Assembly (NCBI GenBank): GCA_034421995.1
Contig: DAOUJY010000166.1
Coordinates: forward strand, 1-10,682
Reading direction: 5' to 3'
DNA length: 10,682 nt
DNA from: Bin87 sp034421995
Lineage (GTDB): Bacteria; Chloroflexota; Dehalococcoidia; Lucifugimonadales; UBA3495
Made by a program: the position numbers and the translations under genes
In this document: piece by piece, positions 1 through 7,737 of the stretch
Layout: each line of letters begins with the position of its first letter
Position numbering within the stretch: the stretch's first letter is position 1
The notes under the pieces: model-generated
Database searches by the model: none
The model's input: only the letters and a program-made list of their open reading frames with translations
Told to the model about the DNA's origin: nothing

Positions 1-18
1 AAAATCGGAGATGTTCAT

Positions 19-67
19 GGGGTTCCTCGCTGCGGAGTGTTCTCAACTCGCAGCATAGGGGAACCTC
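19..67 (+). promoter_or_regulatory. 5' hairpin enclosing the RBS of the 77-aa gene
   Basis: An imperfect two-part stem lies directly before the GTG at 68. GGTTCC (21-26) pairs with GGAACC (60-65), and GCTGCG plus AGT (29-34, 36-38) pairs with ACTCGCAGC (46-54) with one bulged G, leaving a loop at 39-45. The purine-rich RBS candidate AGGGGA (57-62) falls inside the stem, so folding could mask it. It could instead be the terminator of a gene to the left of the window, although no T-run follows. The pairing is read directly; the regulatory role is inferred. Confidence 0.4.
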
Positions 68-301
68 GTGGCATTTTCAAAATCGTCTCAAACTAGCACC
101 AAAGGTTACTACCGTTGCACCGACCAAGACGGGAACGAAGTGCTGTCGGTCCACCTGGACCTGAGCACGCCCCGGTGGCGAGTAAGCTACCCGTCCGGCC
201 TGAGCAACGTCCACAGCGGCATCGACGGAGCCCGGCGCGAAGCCGAAGAGCACATGGCCCGCCTCGGCGAAGACCGATCCCTCCACTTCATCAGAGACTG
301 A
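68..301 (+). CDS. Hypothetical 77-aa protein
   Basis: I do not recognise this protein. It starts with GTG at 68, preceded by AGGGGA at 57-62, and ends with TGA. The middle (about residues 14-50) alternates hydrophobic and polar residues as in a small beta sheet (YYRCTDQDGNEVLSVHLDL, then RWRVSYPSG). The last 25 residues look like one charged helix (GARREAEEHMARLGE). There is no signal peptide or membrane segment. It lies 41 bp before the HEPN-like gene on the same strand with no terminator between them, so the two probably share a transcript. A small beta-rich protein paired with a HEPN-like protein could be a toxin-antitoxin-like pair, but nothing in its sequence proves this. The frame is intact, unlike most genes in the window. 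Confidence 0.6.
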   Translation: MAFSKSSQTSTKGYYRCTDQDGNEVLSVHLDLSTPRWRVSYPSGLSNVHSGIDGARREAEEHMARLGEDRSLHFIRD

Positions 302-342
302 ATCTGGGCAGGAAACAACTACTGCCTTGGAGGCGCCCCAAC

Positions 343-828
343 ATGAACTGGCAAGACATCATCGCCAAGGCGCAAGACCTGGCGACAACTCCGCCGTCCG
401 ACCCCTCGCACCAAATCCACCTCCGCGTCGCCGTCAGATCCGCCTATCTCGCCGCCTACCACGCGCTGGCCCGCAGCAACGCCGACCTGTTGGCTGGTAT
501 TTCGGATCCGGAACGCAACCGACCGGACTGGTTGCGCGCCTACCACGCCCTGGGCGGCGACTTCTCGGACCAGCGATTACAGGGCGACTACTCCAACTAC
601 CCCGAGGCGATCAGAACCTTCGCCGACACCTTCCTCGAGCTGCATCAGCAACGACTGCTGGCTGATGAGGATCCTTGGGCGACCTTCACCGCCGCCGAGG
701 CCCAGGCCTGGGTTGAACGGGCCGCCGACGCCATCAACTCCTTCTTGTCCACCGACCCAAAGCAGCGCAAGTCCTTCGCCCTGGAGATACTGCTACGCCC
801 TCCGGGTTCGCAGGAACCTGAGGACTAG
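343..828 (+). CDS. HEPN-like helical protein (161 aa)
   Basis: The start is ATG at 343, chosen because GGAGG (329-333) sits 9 nt upstream; the open frame extends further 5' without a comparable RBS. The 161-aa product appears all-helical. Near residues 28-41 it has R-x3-R-SAYLAAYHAL, which resembles the 'RRAxSTAYYALFHAL' helix of HEPN/UPF0332-type proteins. Around residues 78-84 it has QRLQGDY, comparable to the 'R..ADY' segment that follows in those families, and the end (SFALEILLRP) also looks like that group. A canonical HEPN RNase motif Rx4-6H is not obvious, so nuclease activity is uncertain. HEPN proteins are often toxins or partners in conflict systems. It is probably co-transcribed with the 77-aa gene and stops with TAG before the terminator at 876-896. 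The family call rests on pattern memory. Confidence 0.55.
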   Translation: MNWQDIIAKAQDLATTPPSDPSHQIHLRVAVRSAYLAAYHALARSNADLLAGISDPERNRPDWLRAYHALGGDFSDQRLQGDYSNYPEAIRTFADTFLELHQQRLLADEDPWATFTAAEAQAWVERAADAINSFLSTDPKQRKSFALEILLRPPGSQEPED

Positions 829-875
829 CCGGGATCCTACGGCTTGATGAGCGGCGGCGTCGGTGGTTCCAGGAG

Positions 876-896
876 AGCCCGCCACGGGCTTGTTTT
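876..896 (+). terminator. Intrinsic terminator of the HEPN-like operon
   Basis: AGCCCG (876-881) and CGGGCT (885-890) form a 6-bp stem with a CCA loop, followed by TGTTTT (891-896). It lies 48 bp after the HEPN-like stop codon on the + strand. The rest of 829-1111, between the convergent HEPN-like and dnaE2 genes, shows no gene that I can support. Confidence 0.6.
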
Positions 897-1111
897 CGGG
901 ACCTCCGGCGCCGTCGGACCTGTGAAGGGCCGCCTGACCCGACACTGGCGGCCGAAGCGCACGGAGAATATCAGGTGCTTCGCGCCCAACCGTCAGAACC
1001 TCCGGCGGGAAACGCGCCCATGCGGTGAACCGCTCCAAGCGTCCGAATTCGGCGCGACGTCACGATCCACGGAGGCAGACTCGATCACAACATTTGGAGA
1101 GCGAGCCCTGA

Positions 1112-4100
1112 TCAACGCCAATCTCGCCGGCCGTGGCGGTAATCGAGATCCAGCGCCAGCGGCCACGCCTTCTGCACCGCCACGTTGAGGGTGTCGTCGC
1201 GGCGGGACACCTCGCCCTCCACTACCACCAGAGAGCGGCGCAGGGCGCCCTTGAGCCGCTCCCACTGGGCCGGCCAGACGGCCAGGGGAATCAGTCCGAA
1301 CTCGTCCTCCAGGGTCAGGAACACCGCGGCGGCCAGGGGCCGCTGCCGGCGCACCACCCGCCCGGCCACGCGTACCAGCTCGCCGTCACGGCAGCCCAGC
1401 AAACCGTCACTGGTCAGCACCTCCGGTCCCAGCTGGGGCCGCAGCAGTTCCATCACGTGACCGTCGGGACAGAGGCCCAGCATGGCGTACTCATCCAGCA
1501 TCCGCCGGTCGCGGGAAGCCCCAGACAGAGTGGTAGGCGGGGTGGCGGCGGGCAGCTGTAGGGCCAACTGGCCACGCCGCACGCCGGACACGTAGCCGGC
1601 GCCCACCTGCCACAGGACACTCTGACGGTCGGTGCAGTCGGGCAGCGCGTCCATGGCGCCGGCACGGGCCAGGTTCTCCAGAGCCTCCCGGGGCAAACCC
1701 GACCGGGCCAACAGGTCCGGCAGGTCGGCAAATGGGCCGGCCTCCCGGGCCCGCACCAGCGTCTCACCCAGGCGGTGATCCACACCCTTGACGAAGCTCA
1801 GCCCCAGGCGCAGGGTGTCGTCGCGCTCGGCGGTACAGCGCAACTGGGAGCGGTTCACGTCGGGATGGGCTACGCGCAGGCCCAGCCGGCGGGCGTCCTG
1901 CTAGAGGGTGTCGAGGTCCCAGAAGCCCATGGGCTGCTCGTTGAGCAGGGCCACAAAGAACTCCAGCGGGTGATAGCGGCGCAGCCAGGCCATCTGGTAG
2001 GCGGTGAAGGCGAAGGCGACGGCATGGCCCTCGGGAAACATGTAGTGGGGGTTGAACTTGCCGAAGATGACCTCGGCGATGTCCGCCGGCACCCCGCGTT
2101 CCCCAGCGCCGGCGATGAACCGCTCCCGGTACTGAGCCACCAGCCGCTGCCCATCGCGGCGCCAGAAGGCCCGGCGCATCCGGTCGGCCTCGGCAGCGGT
2201 GAAGCCGCCCACGTCCATGCCCAGCTGCATCACCTGGTCCTGGAACATAATGACGCCCATGGACCGTTCCAGCGCGTTTCGCTCCAGGGGATGGTCGTAG
2301 TCCCAGGCCATGCCCTCCCGGCGGCGCAGAAACTCGGCCACGCCGTCGTTGGCGCCCACGCCGGGACGCACGGCCGCCACCTCCAATGCCAGGTCGTAGA
2401 TGTTCTCCGGCCGCATCCGCACGATGGTCTGCATCTGGGCGGCGGACTCCACCTGGAAGACGCCCACGGTGTCGCCCCGTCCCAAATCCTCAAAGACGCC
2501 GGCGTCGCGGTAGTTGATGCGGCTCAGGTCGGGCTCGACACCGGTGCGGGACCGCACCAGCCGCACCGCCTGCTGCATCTGGGACAGGGCGCCGAGAGCC
2601 AACAGGTCAATCTTGAGCACGCCGGCGTCATCGACGCTGTCCTTGTCCCAGTGGGCCACGTAGCGGCCCTCGATGGCCGAGGGCTGGATTGACATCAGGT
2701 CGGTGAGCGGCGTGGAGGACACCAGCATCCCGCCGGGGTGCTGGGCCAACCCCTTGGGAAAGCCGGCCAGCTGTTCCGACAACGTCAGCAAGTCCCGCCA
2801 GCCGGGCCGGTCGCTCCGGGCCAGCAGAGTGGGCGAGGCGGACAGTTCCGCAGGGGAATCGGTCTCCAGGCTCCGGGCCAGAGCCACCACTTCCTCGGTA
2901 GGAAGGCCCAGGGCCTTGCCCAGGTCGCGCACGATGCCGCGCGCCTTGTAGGTGGGTATCATACCGGCTAGGGCGGCGTGGTCCCAGCCCCACTCCTCGA
3001 TGACCCGCAGGATGAGCCGTTCCCGGATGTTCCGGGGGAAGTCCAGGTCGATGTCGGGAACGACGGCGGTTTCGGAGGACAGGAAGCGGTCCAGGGACAG
3101 GCCGTACTCCACCGGGTCCACGTGGGAGAGGCCGATGAGGTAGCCCACCAGCATGGACACCGAAGAGCCACGGCCCCGTCCCGGCGGCAGCCATTCCAGG
3201 GGCGTTTCCGTGTGGCCGTAGCCCAGTTGCAGCATGCACTCGCGGGCCAGCTCCACGATGCGGTGATAGACCAGGAAGAACCCGGCCAGTCCGTGTCGGC
3301 CGATCAGGTCGAATTCCCGGTCAAGCCGCTCCTGAACCTTCCGCTCAACCCGCCCGTAGCGCCGGGCCGCCGACTCCTCGCACAGGCGGCGCAGCCAGGA
3401 ATGGGCGTCGTAGCCCGGCGGCACGGGACAATCGGGGTAGGCGTAGCGGCCGGCCAGGTACTCCGGCAGGCTGAATCCGGAGCAGCGTTCGGAGATGCCC
3501 CGGGTGCTGGTGACGGAGTCGGGGTAGCGACGGAACAGGGATGCCATCTCTGGCGGCGACTTCAGCCAGTACTGGCGGTTCACCTTCAGGCTTTCCCGCG
3601 CTTCGGACAGCGAACGGTTGAGACGGACTGCGGTCAGCGCGTCGTGGAGCTGGGACCGTTCCCGGCAATGGTACCACGGCTCGTTGGTGGCGACGGTTTC
3701 CACGCCGCAGCGCTCCGCCAGTTCAAGCAACCGCTTGTTGCGCACGGTGTCGCCGTGAACCAGGTGCTGTTGCAACTCAAGGAACACGTTGCCCGGTCCG
3801 AACCTGCCGCGGTAGCGCTCCGCCAGGGCCTGCGCACGTGCCCACTCACCATCCTGAATCAGCCGGGCCAGCACGCCATCCAGCGCGCCCAGCAGGACGA
3901 CCAGCCCGTTGGCGTGGGGTTCCAGGAAGCGGGCGTCCAGGACTGGCTCGGCGCGGCCGCCGGTCACGTGGGCCAGGGACACCAGCCGGCATAAGTTGGC
4001 GTAGCCCTCTCCGGTTTCGGCGATGAAGGAAACTATGCCGTCGCCCTCCGGGTCGCGCACGGTCAGGTCCGCGCCGAGGATGGGCTGAACACCAGCGTCC

Positions 4101-4277
4101 TGGCACTGCCGGCTGAACTCCAATGCTCCGCAAAGATTGGATGCGTCGGTCAGGCCCAGAGCCGGGTATTCCAGCCCAGCGGCCCGGTCCACCAACTCAG
4201 CGGTGGAGGACGCGCCGGCGCCGAAGCTGTACCAAACTGTGTCCCCGCAACTCCACGTAGTCTGCAACGCGGGTCAC
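1112..4277 (-). pseudogene. dnaE2: dnaE2/imuC error-prone DNA polymerase, broken by a +1 shift and an in-frame TAG
   Basis: This is the alpha-type catalytic subunit for SOS translesion synthesis, acting with ImuB. The natural start is GTG at 4277, one base after the imuB stop. That frame gives YVELRGHSL, the usual PHP-domain opening (family YAELHCHSN). Homology then jumps frame at about 4232, where one extra G restores HSLYSFGAGAS (family HSNFSFLDGAS). The main frame carries GRGSS and PDIDLDF (two catalytic Asp), the third Asp in LKIDLLALG, FQVESAAQM, and the NPHYMFPEGHAVAFAFTAYQ block. A TAG at 1901-1903 interrupts between MGFWDLDTL and QDARRLGLRVAHPDVNRS. The same frame continues with the helix-hairpin-helix region (FVKGVDHRLGETLV) and an OB fold (AAVFLTLEDEFGLIPLAVW), ending in TGA at 1112. 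Reconstructed length is about 1,054 codons, normal for the family. The PHP motifs are degenerate (RGH for HCH, TDA for TDH). The longest uninterrupted piece is 4267-1901. Confidence 0.93.
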
Positions 4278-4278
4278 G

Positions 4279-5705
4279 TCAGTAACCCTGTCGGAACCAT
4301 TGGCCGGTGTCCAGATCGCGGTACACCGTCAGCAGCCCGCCGTCGGATAGAGCCAACCGCCAGTAGCGCCGGTTCACCGGCTCCAGCGTCCACCACCTCG
4401 GTGTCCACCTCCCAAAGGTCAACCACCTGCGCCACCGGCCGCCAGGGGCGGTCACCTGTCTTGACCCGTCGGGGAGCGCCGCCCACGGACTCAACGGAGG
4501 CATTGGCCGGCAAGCTGAGAGACCTTAGCGATGCGCCCAGCGCCCACCGTCGCTCCGGTATCGCCGACCCCGGTGCCATAGCTGCCAGCCGCTCCACGCC
4601 GGCCACGTCGCCGATGTTAGTCACCCGCTCCCGTTGCCAGATGGTGGCCTGGCGTCCGGTTTCGGCGGTGAGAGCGCCAACGGTCAGCGACAGGTCCAGC
4701 AGAGGGGCCTCGGGCCAGCGACTGCCGCCGGCGGTACTGCGCGCTCCCAATCCGGCCAGCAGGGCATAGGCCAGGGCATCTGCCGACCCGGCCGGCTGTC
4801 GCAGCGCGCTCAAACCGCCAGTGTCCACCGGAGAGGAGCTCTCCTTGCAGGGTCACTTCACCCACGCGGCGCGCTCGCCGGGACGCCGAGTGCCACAATC
4901 GTTCCGCAAGCGAGTTGACGCCGGCTTCGATGGCTGGAACCGTGTCCACCGGGAAGGGGAACTCCAGCCGCTCCGACAAACATTCCGGCAGCGGCGTGGG
5001 AAGCACAGGCTCCGGGTCGATGCCCCGGGCAAGTTGCCAGGCCCTGACCCCGTCCGGCCCCATGAAATCCGCCAGCGATGATGCTGAGATTTTCGCCACG
5101 TCTCCTAATGTGTGAATGCCGAAACGCTGCAAACGCCGTATGGAGTCGCCCTCTAGCGGCAGCCGGGACACCGGGAGCGACGCAAGCCACCGGGCGGCGG
5201 CGTCAGGAACCTGCTTCCACCCTCGGGCCTCCGCCAGTGAAGCCGCGCAGTAGGCGGGAAACTTGCCCATCCCGACGCCCAGACGGAGACGCAGCCACTC
5301 CTCGCCGGCGGACAGCAGCGCTTGGGCCAGCCCGGCCGTCCCACCGTACATACCAGCCGTCCCCGTCAGGTCCAGGTAGAACACGCCCCAGCCGTCCGCT
5401 TCCACCGCTGGAACCAGGTCCCACAGCGCTGACAGCAAGCCGTCGTTGACCTCAGACAGAAACTCGGCGTCCACCGGCAGCGTAACGGCGCCAGCGCGGC
5501 GAGACAGGGCCTCAGCGACGCTCTGCCCGGCCGCCACACCAACGGCCTCGGGAGAAGCATCCAGCACCTGCGGTCGGGCAGAGCCAACCGTGGTGATGAT
5601 CAACGGCCGACCGGCCAGCTCCAGCCGGCGTTGCAGTTCGGCCTTGACCGGCAGATGGGTAATCAACAGGCAGCAGGTGAGTCTGGAGTTGACGCAAAGG
5701 TGCAT
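4279..5705 (-). pseudogene. imuB: imuB Y-family polymerase-like protein, broken by two +1 shifts
   Basis: ImuB is a usually inactive Y-family polymerase relative that links DnaE2 to the sliding clamp in SOS mutagenesis. I choose ATG at 5705 because homology begins just after it (CCLLITHLPVKAELQRR). Domains in order are the N-terminal palm/finger region (ASPEAVGVAAGQSVAEALSR, YLDLTGTAGMYGG), the HhH/thumb region (RLQRFGIHTLGDVAKIS, WQLARGIDPEPV) and the little finger. Frame 1 holds until WRFER; dropping one base near 4805 continues as LRQPAGSADALAYALLAG. A second single-base removal near 4396 (GAGG before TGGTGG) joins WEVDTE to WWTLEPVNRRYWRLALSDGG, the typical ImuB C-terminus, ending FRQGY and TGA at 4279. 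Repaired length is about 474 aa, normal for ImuB. dnaE2 follows after one base, so the genes are translationally coupled. No imuA is present in the window. Confidence 0.9.
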
Positions 5706-5715
5706 GGCGGCTATG

Positions 5716-5742
5716 TTATTAGTACGTTTGTTCGATACGCAA
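5716..5742 (-). promoter_or_regulatory. SOS promoter of imuB-dnaE2 with LexA-type box (5722-5733)
   Basis: On the - strand the sequence CGAACAAACGTAC covers the box GAAC-AAAC-GTAC at 5733-5722, one base from the perfect GAAC-N4-GTTC palindrome bound by LexA in Actinomycetota and Firmicutes. It lies between a possible -35 (TTGCGT, 5742-5737) and -10 (TAATAA, 5721-5716; the spacing of 15 is short), 17 bp before the imuB ATG. A repressor there would block polymerase directly. The match is read from the sequence. LexA control is inferred and agrees with the known SOS control of imuB-dnaE2 cassettes. Confidence 0.6.
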
Positions 5743-5792
5743 CAGCCTGCTGTCATCATCTGGCCCATGTCCGGTCGTGTTGCCACCGCCCA

Positions 5793-5811
5793 CGTCCCGC
5801 AGTGCGGGACG
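5793..5811. repeat. Perfect 8-bp inverted repeat between imuB and the SRAP gene
   Basis: CGTCCCGC (5793-5800) and GCGGGACG (5804-5811) flank the loop AGT. It lies 35 bp before the SRAP start and 88 bp upstream of imuB. It may be an operator or an RNA hairpin in the SRAP 5' leader. No T-run follows on either strand, so a terminator is unlikely. Confidence 0.45.
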
Positions 5812-5845
5812 GCATCCGAAACGCTCACTCGTCAGGGCAATTATC

Positions 5846-6524
5846 ATGTGCGGAAGAATCAGCCTGTTCGCCGAACTGGGGGACCTGGCCTCCCAGTTCC
5901 GGTTAGCCCCCGGCTTGATCGAGGAAACCTACCGTCCCTCCTGGAACATCGCGCCCACGGCCCCGGTTTCTGGCCGTAATGGCAGAGGATGATCTGCGCC
6001 GGGCCGTCGTAATGCGCTGGGGCTTCACGTTCAACACCCGGCGGAGCGGCGGCGGTTCAGCACGGCCGCTGTTCAATGCCAGAAGCGAGACGCTGACGGA
6101 ACGTCCCGCCTTCCGCGCGGCCTTCGCCCGGCGTCGCTGCCTGGTTCCCGTCAACGGCTTCTACGAGTGGCGCGACGAGGGCAGCGGACGGACGCCGCTA
6201 TGGATTCACCGCACCGACGAATCGCCATTCGCGCTGGCTGGCATCTACGACGCCGGACCCGACGTGGCGACGTGCGTCATCACCTGTGCGCCCAACGCGC
6301 TGATGGGGGCCATCCATCCCCGTATGCCGGTCATGCTGAACGCTGACGACTACGACGCCTGGCTGACCACGGAGACCAAACCGGAAACGCTGCAGGACCT
6401 GCTGGCACCCCGAGAATGGCCCGATCTGGCGGCGCGACCCGTATCCGACGCGGTCAACCGGGCCGGCGCCGATGGCCCACAGCTGATCGCACTGGCAGTT
6501 GCCACCTCTCCCCGGTTGCTGTAA
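5846..6524 (+). pseudogene. SRAP/YedK-type abasic-site-binding protein, broken by a +1 shift
   Basis: SRAP (YedK/HMCES) proteins use an N-terminal Cys to form a covalent bond with abasic sites in single-stranded DNA and shield them. The start is ATG at 5846, because the protein must begin Met-Cys (MCGRIS) for Cys2 to be exposed; a weak AGGG lies 8 nt upstream. Frame 1 reads through SWNIAPTAPV and then fails. Removing one T from the TTT at 5967-5969 continues as LAVMAEDDLRRAVVMRWGF. The other signatures are intact: PLFNARSET, CLVPVNGFYEWRD and HPRMPVML. In repaired numbering the active-site residues are Cys2, Asn34, Glu107 and His157. Repaired length is 225 aa, normal for the family, and the gene ends in TAA. 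It is divergent from imuB across a 140-bp region, matching the known genomic link between SRAP and SOS genes. Without repair the product splits into a 49-residue N-terminal piece and a second ORF from 5979. Confidence 0.88.
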
Positions 6525-6667
6525 TCGGTTTGGCGGCCAGAGCAAGCCGTTCTGACCATGGCGCAAGTACCGAACCTGTCCCCGCTTCCGTAAGCTCGAC
6601 TAAGAGACGCCACCAGCGCGCCGTCACAACCGCCGGGAAAACCCGCAGAAGGAGCACGCGCAATCCA

Positions 6668-7039
6668 ATGGACGCTGACGAACCCCAAATCAACCGAGAA
6701 GACGTCGTCGCGGAACTCGACGCCCTGATCCAGCACACTACCACGGCTCTCAAGGGCCTGAGAGGCAACGTCCGACGTCGCCTGATGGACTGGAAAAGCA
6801 CTCTGGAAGACGCCAGGCGGTCTGTCACGGAAGGAACGACCACCGAAGAACAGGTCGAGGCATTGGTCGACCAAGGATGCCGCCTGGCCGGAGCCTTCCC
6901 GGCGGAACAGGTCGGCGACCGCGGGTTGCGAACGGTCTGGATGGTCACCGGAGAAGCCATGGCGAACGACGTCGCAATCGTCCAACGATTGGGAGACCTG
7001 CTCCGGACGCAGATCAACGGCGCGGATACATCACCGTAG
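6668..7039 (+). CDS. Hypothetical 123-aa helical protein
   Basis: I do not recognise this protein. I prefer ATG at 6668: the open frame extends upstream into the SRAP gene, but AAGGAG at 6648-6653 (14 nt before the ATG, a loose spacing) and the change in composition favour this start. The product is acidic at the N-terminus (MDADEPQINREDVVAELDAL) and predicted mostly helical, with heptad-like stretches at about residues 14-55. A middle segment is rich in Glu, Thr and Gln (VTEGTTTEEQVEALVDQG). There is no signal peptide, membrane segment or catalytic motif. It follows the SRAP gene by 143 bp on the same strand and could be read from the same promoter. It ends in TAG. Its frame is intact. Confidence 0.55.
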   Translation: MDADEPQINREDVVAELDALIQHTTTALKGLRGNVRRRLMDWKSTLEDARRSVTEGTTTEEQVEALVDQGCRLAGAFPAEQVGDRGLRTVWMVTGEAMANDVAIVQRLGDLLRTQINGADTSP

Positions 7040-7174
7040 GGACGAACCATCTAACAGCGGCACCAGCCGCCACCGAAGACGGCACGGCCAGTTGCGATTT
7101 CGGACCGCCGTTTTCTACCAGGAGGCACCCTGTAGCGCCGTTTTCCCGTCACTAGAGCCAATCTCCTCAGGACC

Positions 7175-7507
7175 ATGAAAATACGTCCGGGGGCCGTTTC
7201 CTGCCGAATCTACGGCATTCCCCGCGCTGATGGAAAACTGATCCAGGCGCCGCCCACAATCGCGCCTTCGAGATCATCTAAACCTGCGATTGAGGGAGCA
7301 CTACTTTGCCGTTGGCGCACGGCACGCTAGCCGACCGGCGTCGGCACTGGCGAGACAAGGACAGCTTACCCCAGCGGGATCACAGCGCAGGGCGAAAACA
7401 TCGAGACGGCAGTATTTGTACGGACACCGCCGAAGTTCCTGCCGGGCATCCCGGGGCTGCTGTGGAACGCCGAGGAAGACCGCGTGAGGTCCAATAGTGG
7501 CACCTAA
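7175..7507 (+). pseudogene. Possible decayed ORF with an in-frame TAG, unknown product
   Basis: The 700 bp between the 123-aa gene and the DUF262 gene hold no intact gene. One frame runs from ATG at 7175 to TAA at 7505-7507, interrupted only by TAG at 7328-7330. The second half has strong G/C bias in third codon positions, especially where it reads KFLPGIPGLLWNAEEDRV, which looks like coding DNA. A clear terminator follows 44 bp after the TAA. I recognise no family and see no good RBS (AGGA is only 2 nt before the ATG). It may be the remnant of a small gene, or chance. Confidence 0.25.
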
Positions 7508-7551
7508 CGCACTACTGGGACAATCCGGTCCTGACGATGAACAACTTGCGC

Positions 7552-7576
7552 GGCCGCCCAGAGGGGCGGCCCTTTT
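7552..7576 (+). terminator. Intrinsic terminator upstream of the DUF262 gene
   Basis: GGCCGCCC (7552-7559) and GGGCGGCC (7564-7571) form a perfect 8-bp stem with an AGAG loop, followed by CTTTT. It ends + strand transcription coming from 6668-7507 and isolates the DUF262 gene, which therefore needs its own promoter in 7577-7722. I see nothing else clear in that stretch. Confidence 0.7.
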
Positions 7577-7737
7577 GCTGCCCTGCTGACCCGCTCAATT
7601 CCAGCGGACATCATCCGCCCGGACCATTACGCCATACGACAAACGACATCATCAAAAGAAGATCACCGCGCCCACCATCCTGCCCGAGCGACCGACCCTG
7701 ACCACCACGAACCCAACCGCAGTAAGGAGCAAAACAC

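Noticed and set aside
793..1038. - strand frame after the dnaE2 stop
   Set aside because: It overlaps the HEPN-like gene end, has no RBS and no recognisable domain.
844..1188. + strand frame following the HEPN-like TAG
   Set aside because: It has Arg/Gly/Pro-rich low-information composition, runs over the terminator at 876-896 and into the dnaE2 end; no family.
1775..2692. Long + strand frame (305 aa) opposite dnaE2
   Set aside because: It is the antisense shadow of the clearly conserved polymerase, with His/Gln/Gly-rich composition and no domain.
2978..3994. Long + strand frame (338 aa) opposite dnaE2
   Set aside because: Same reason: antisense of the conserved PHP/polymerase region, biased composition, no RBS.
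1112..4277. Housekeeping replicative DNA polymerase III alpha (dnaE1)
   Set aside because: Length near 1,050 aa, direct coupling to imuB and DnaE2-type motifs (FQVESAAQM, HYMFPEGHAVAFAFTAYQ) favour the error-prone polymerase.
7107..7145. Short direct repeat GCCGTTTTC (7107-7115 and 7137-7145)
   Set aside because: Nine bases twice, with no other structure, is too little to support a feature.
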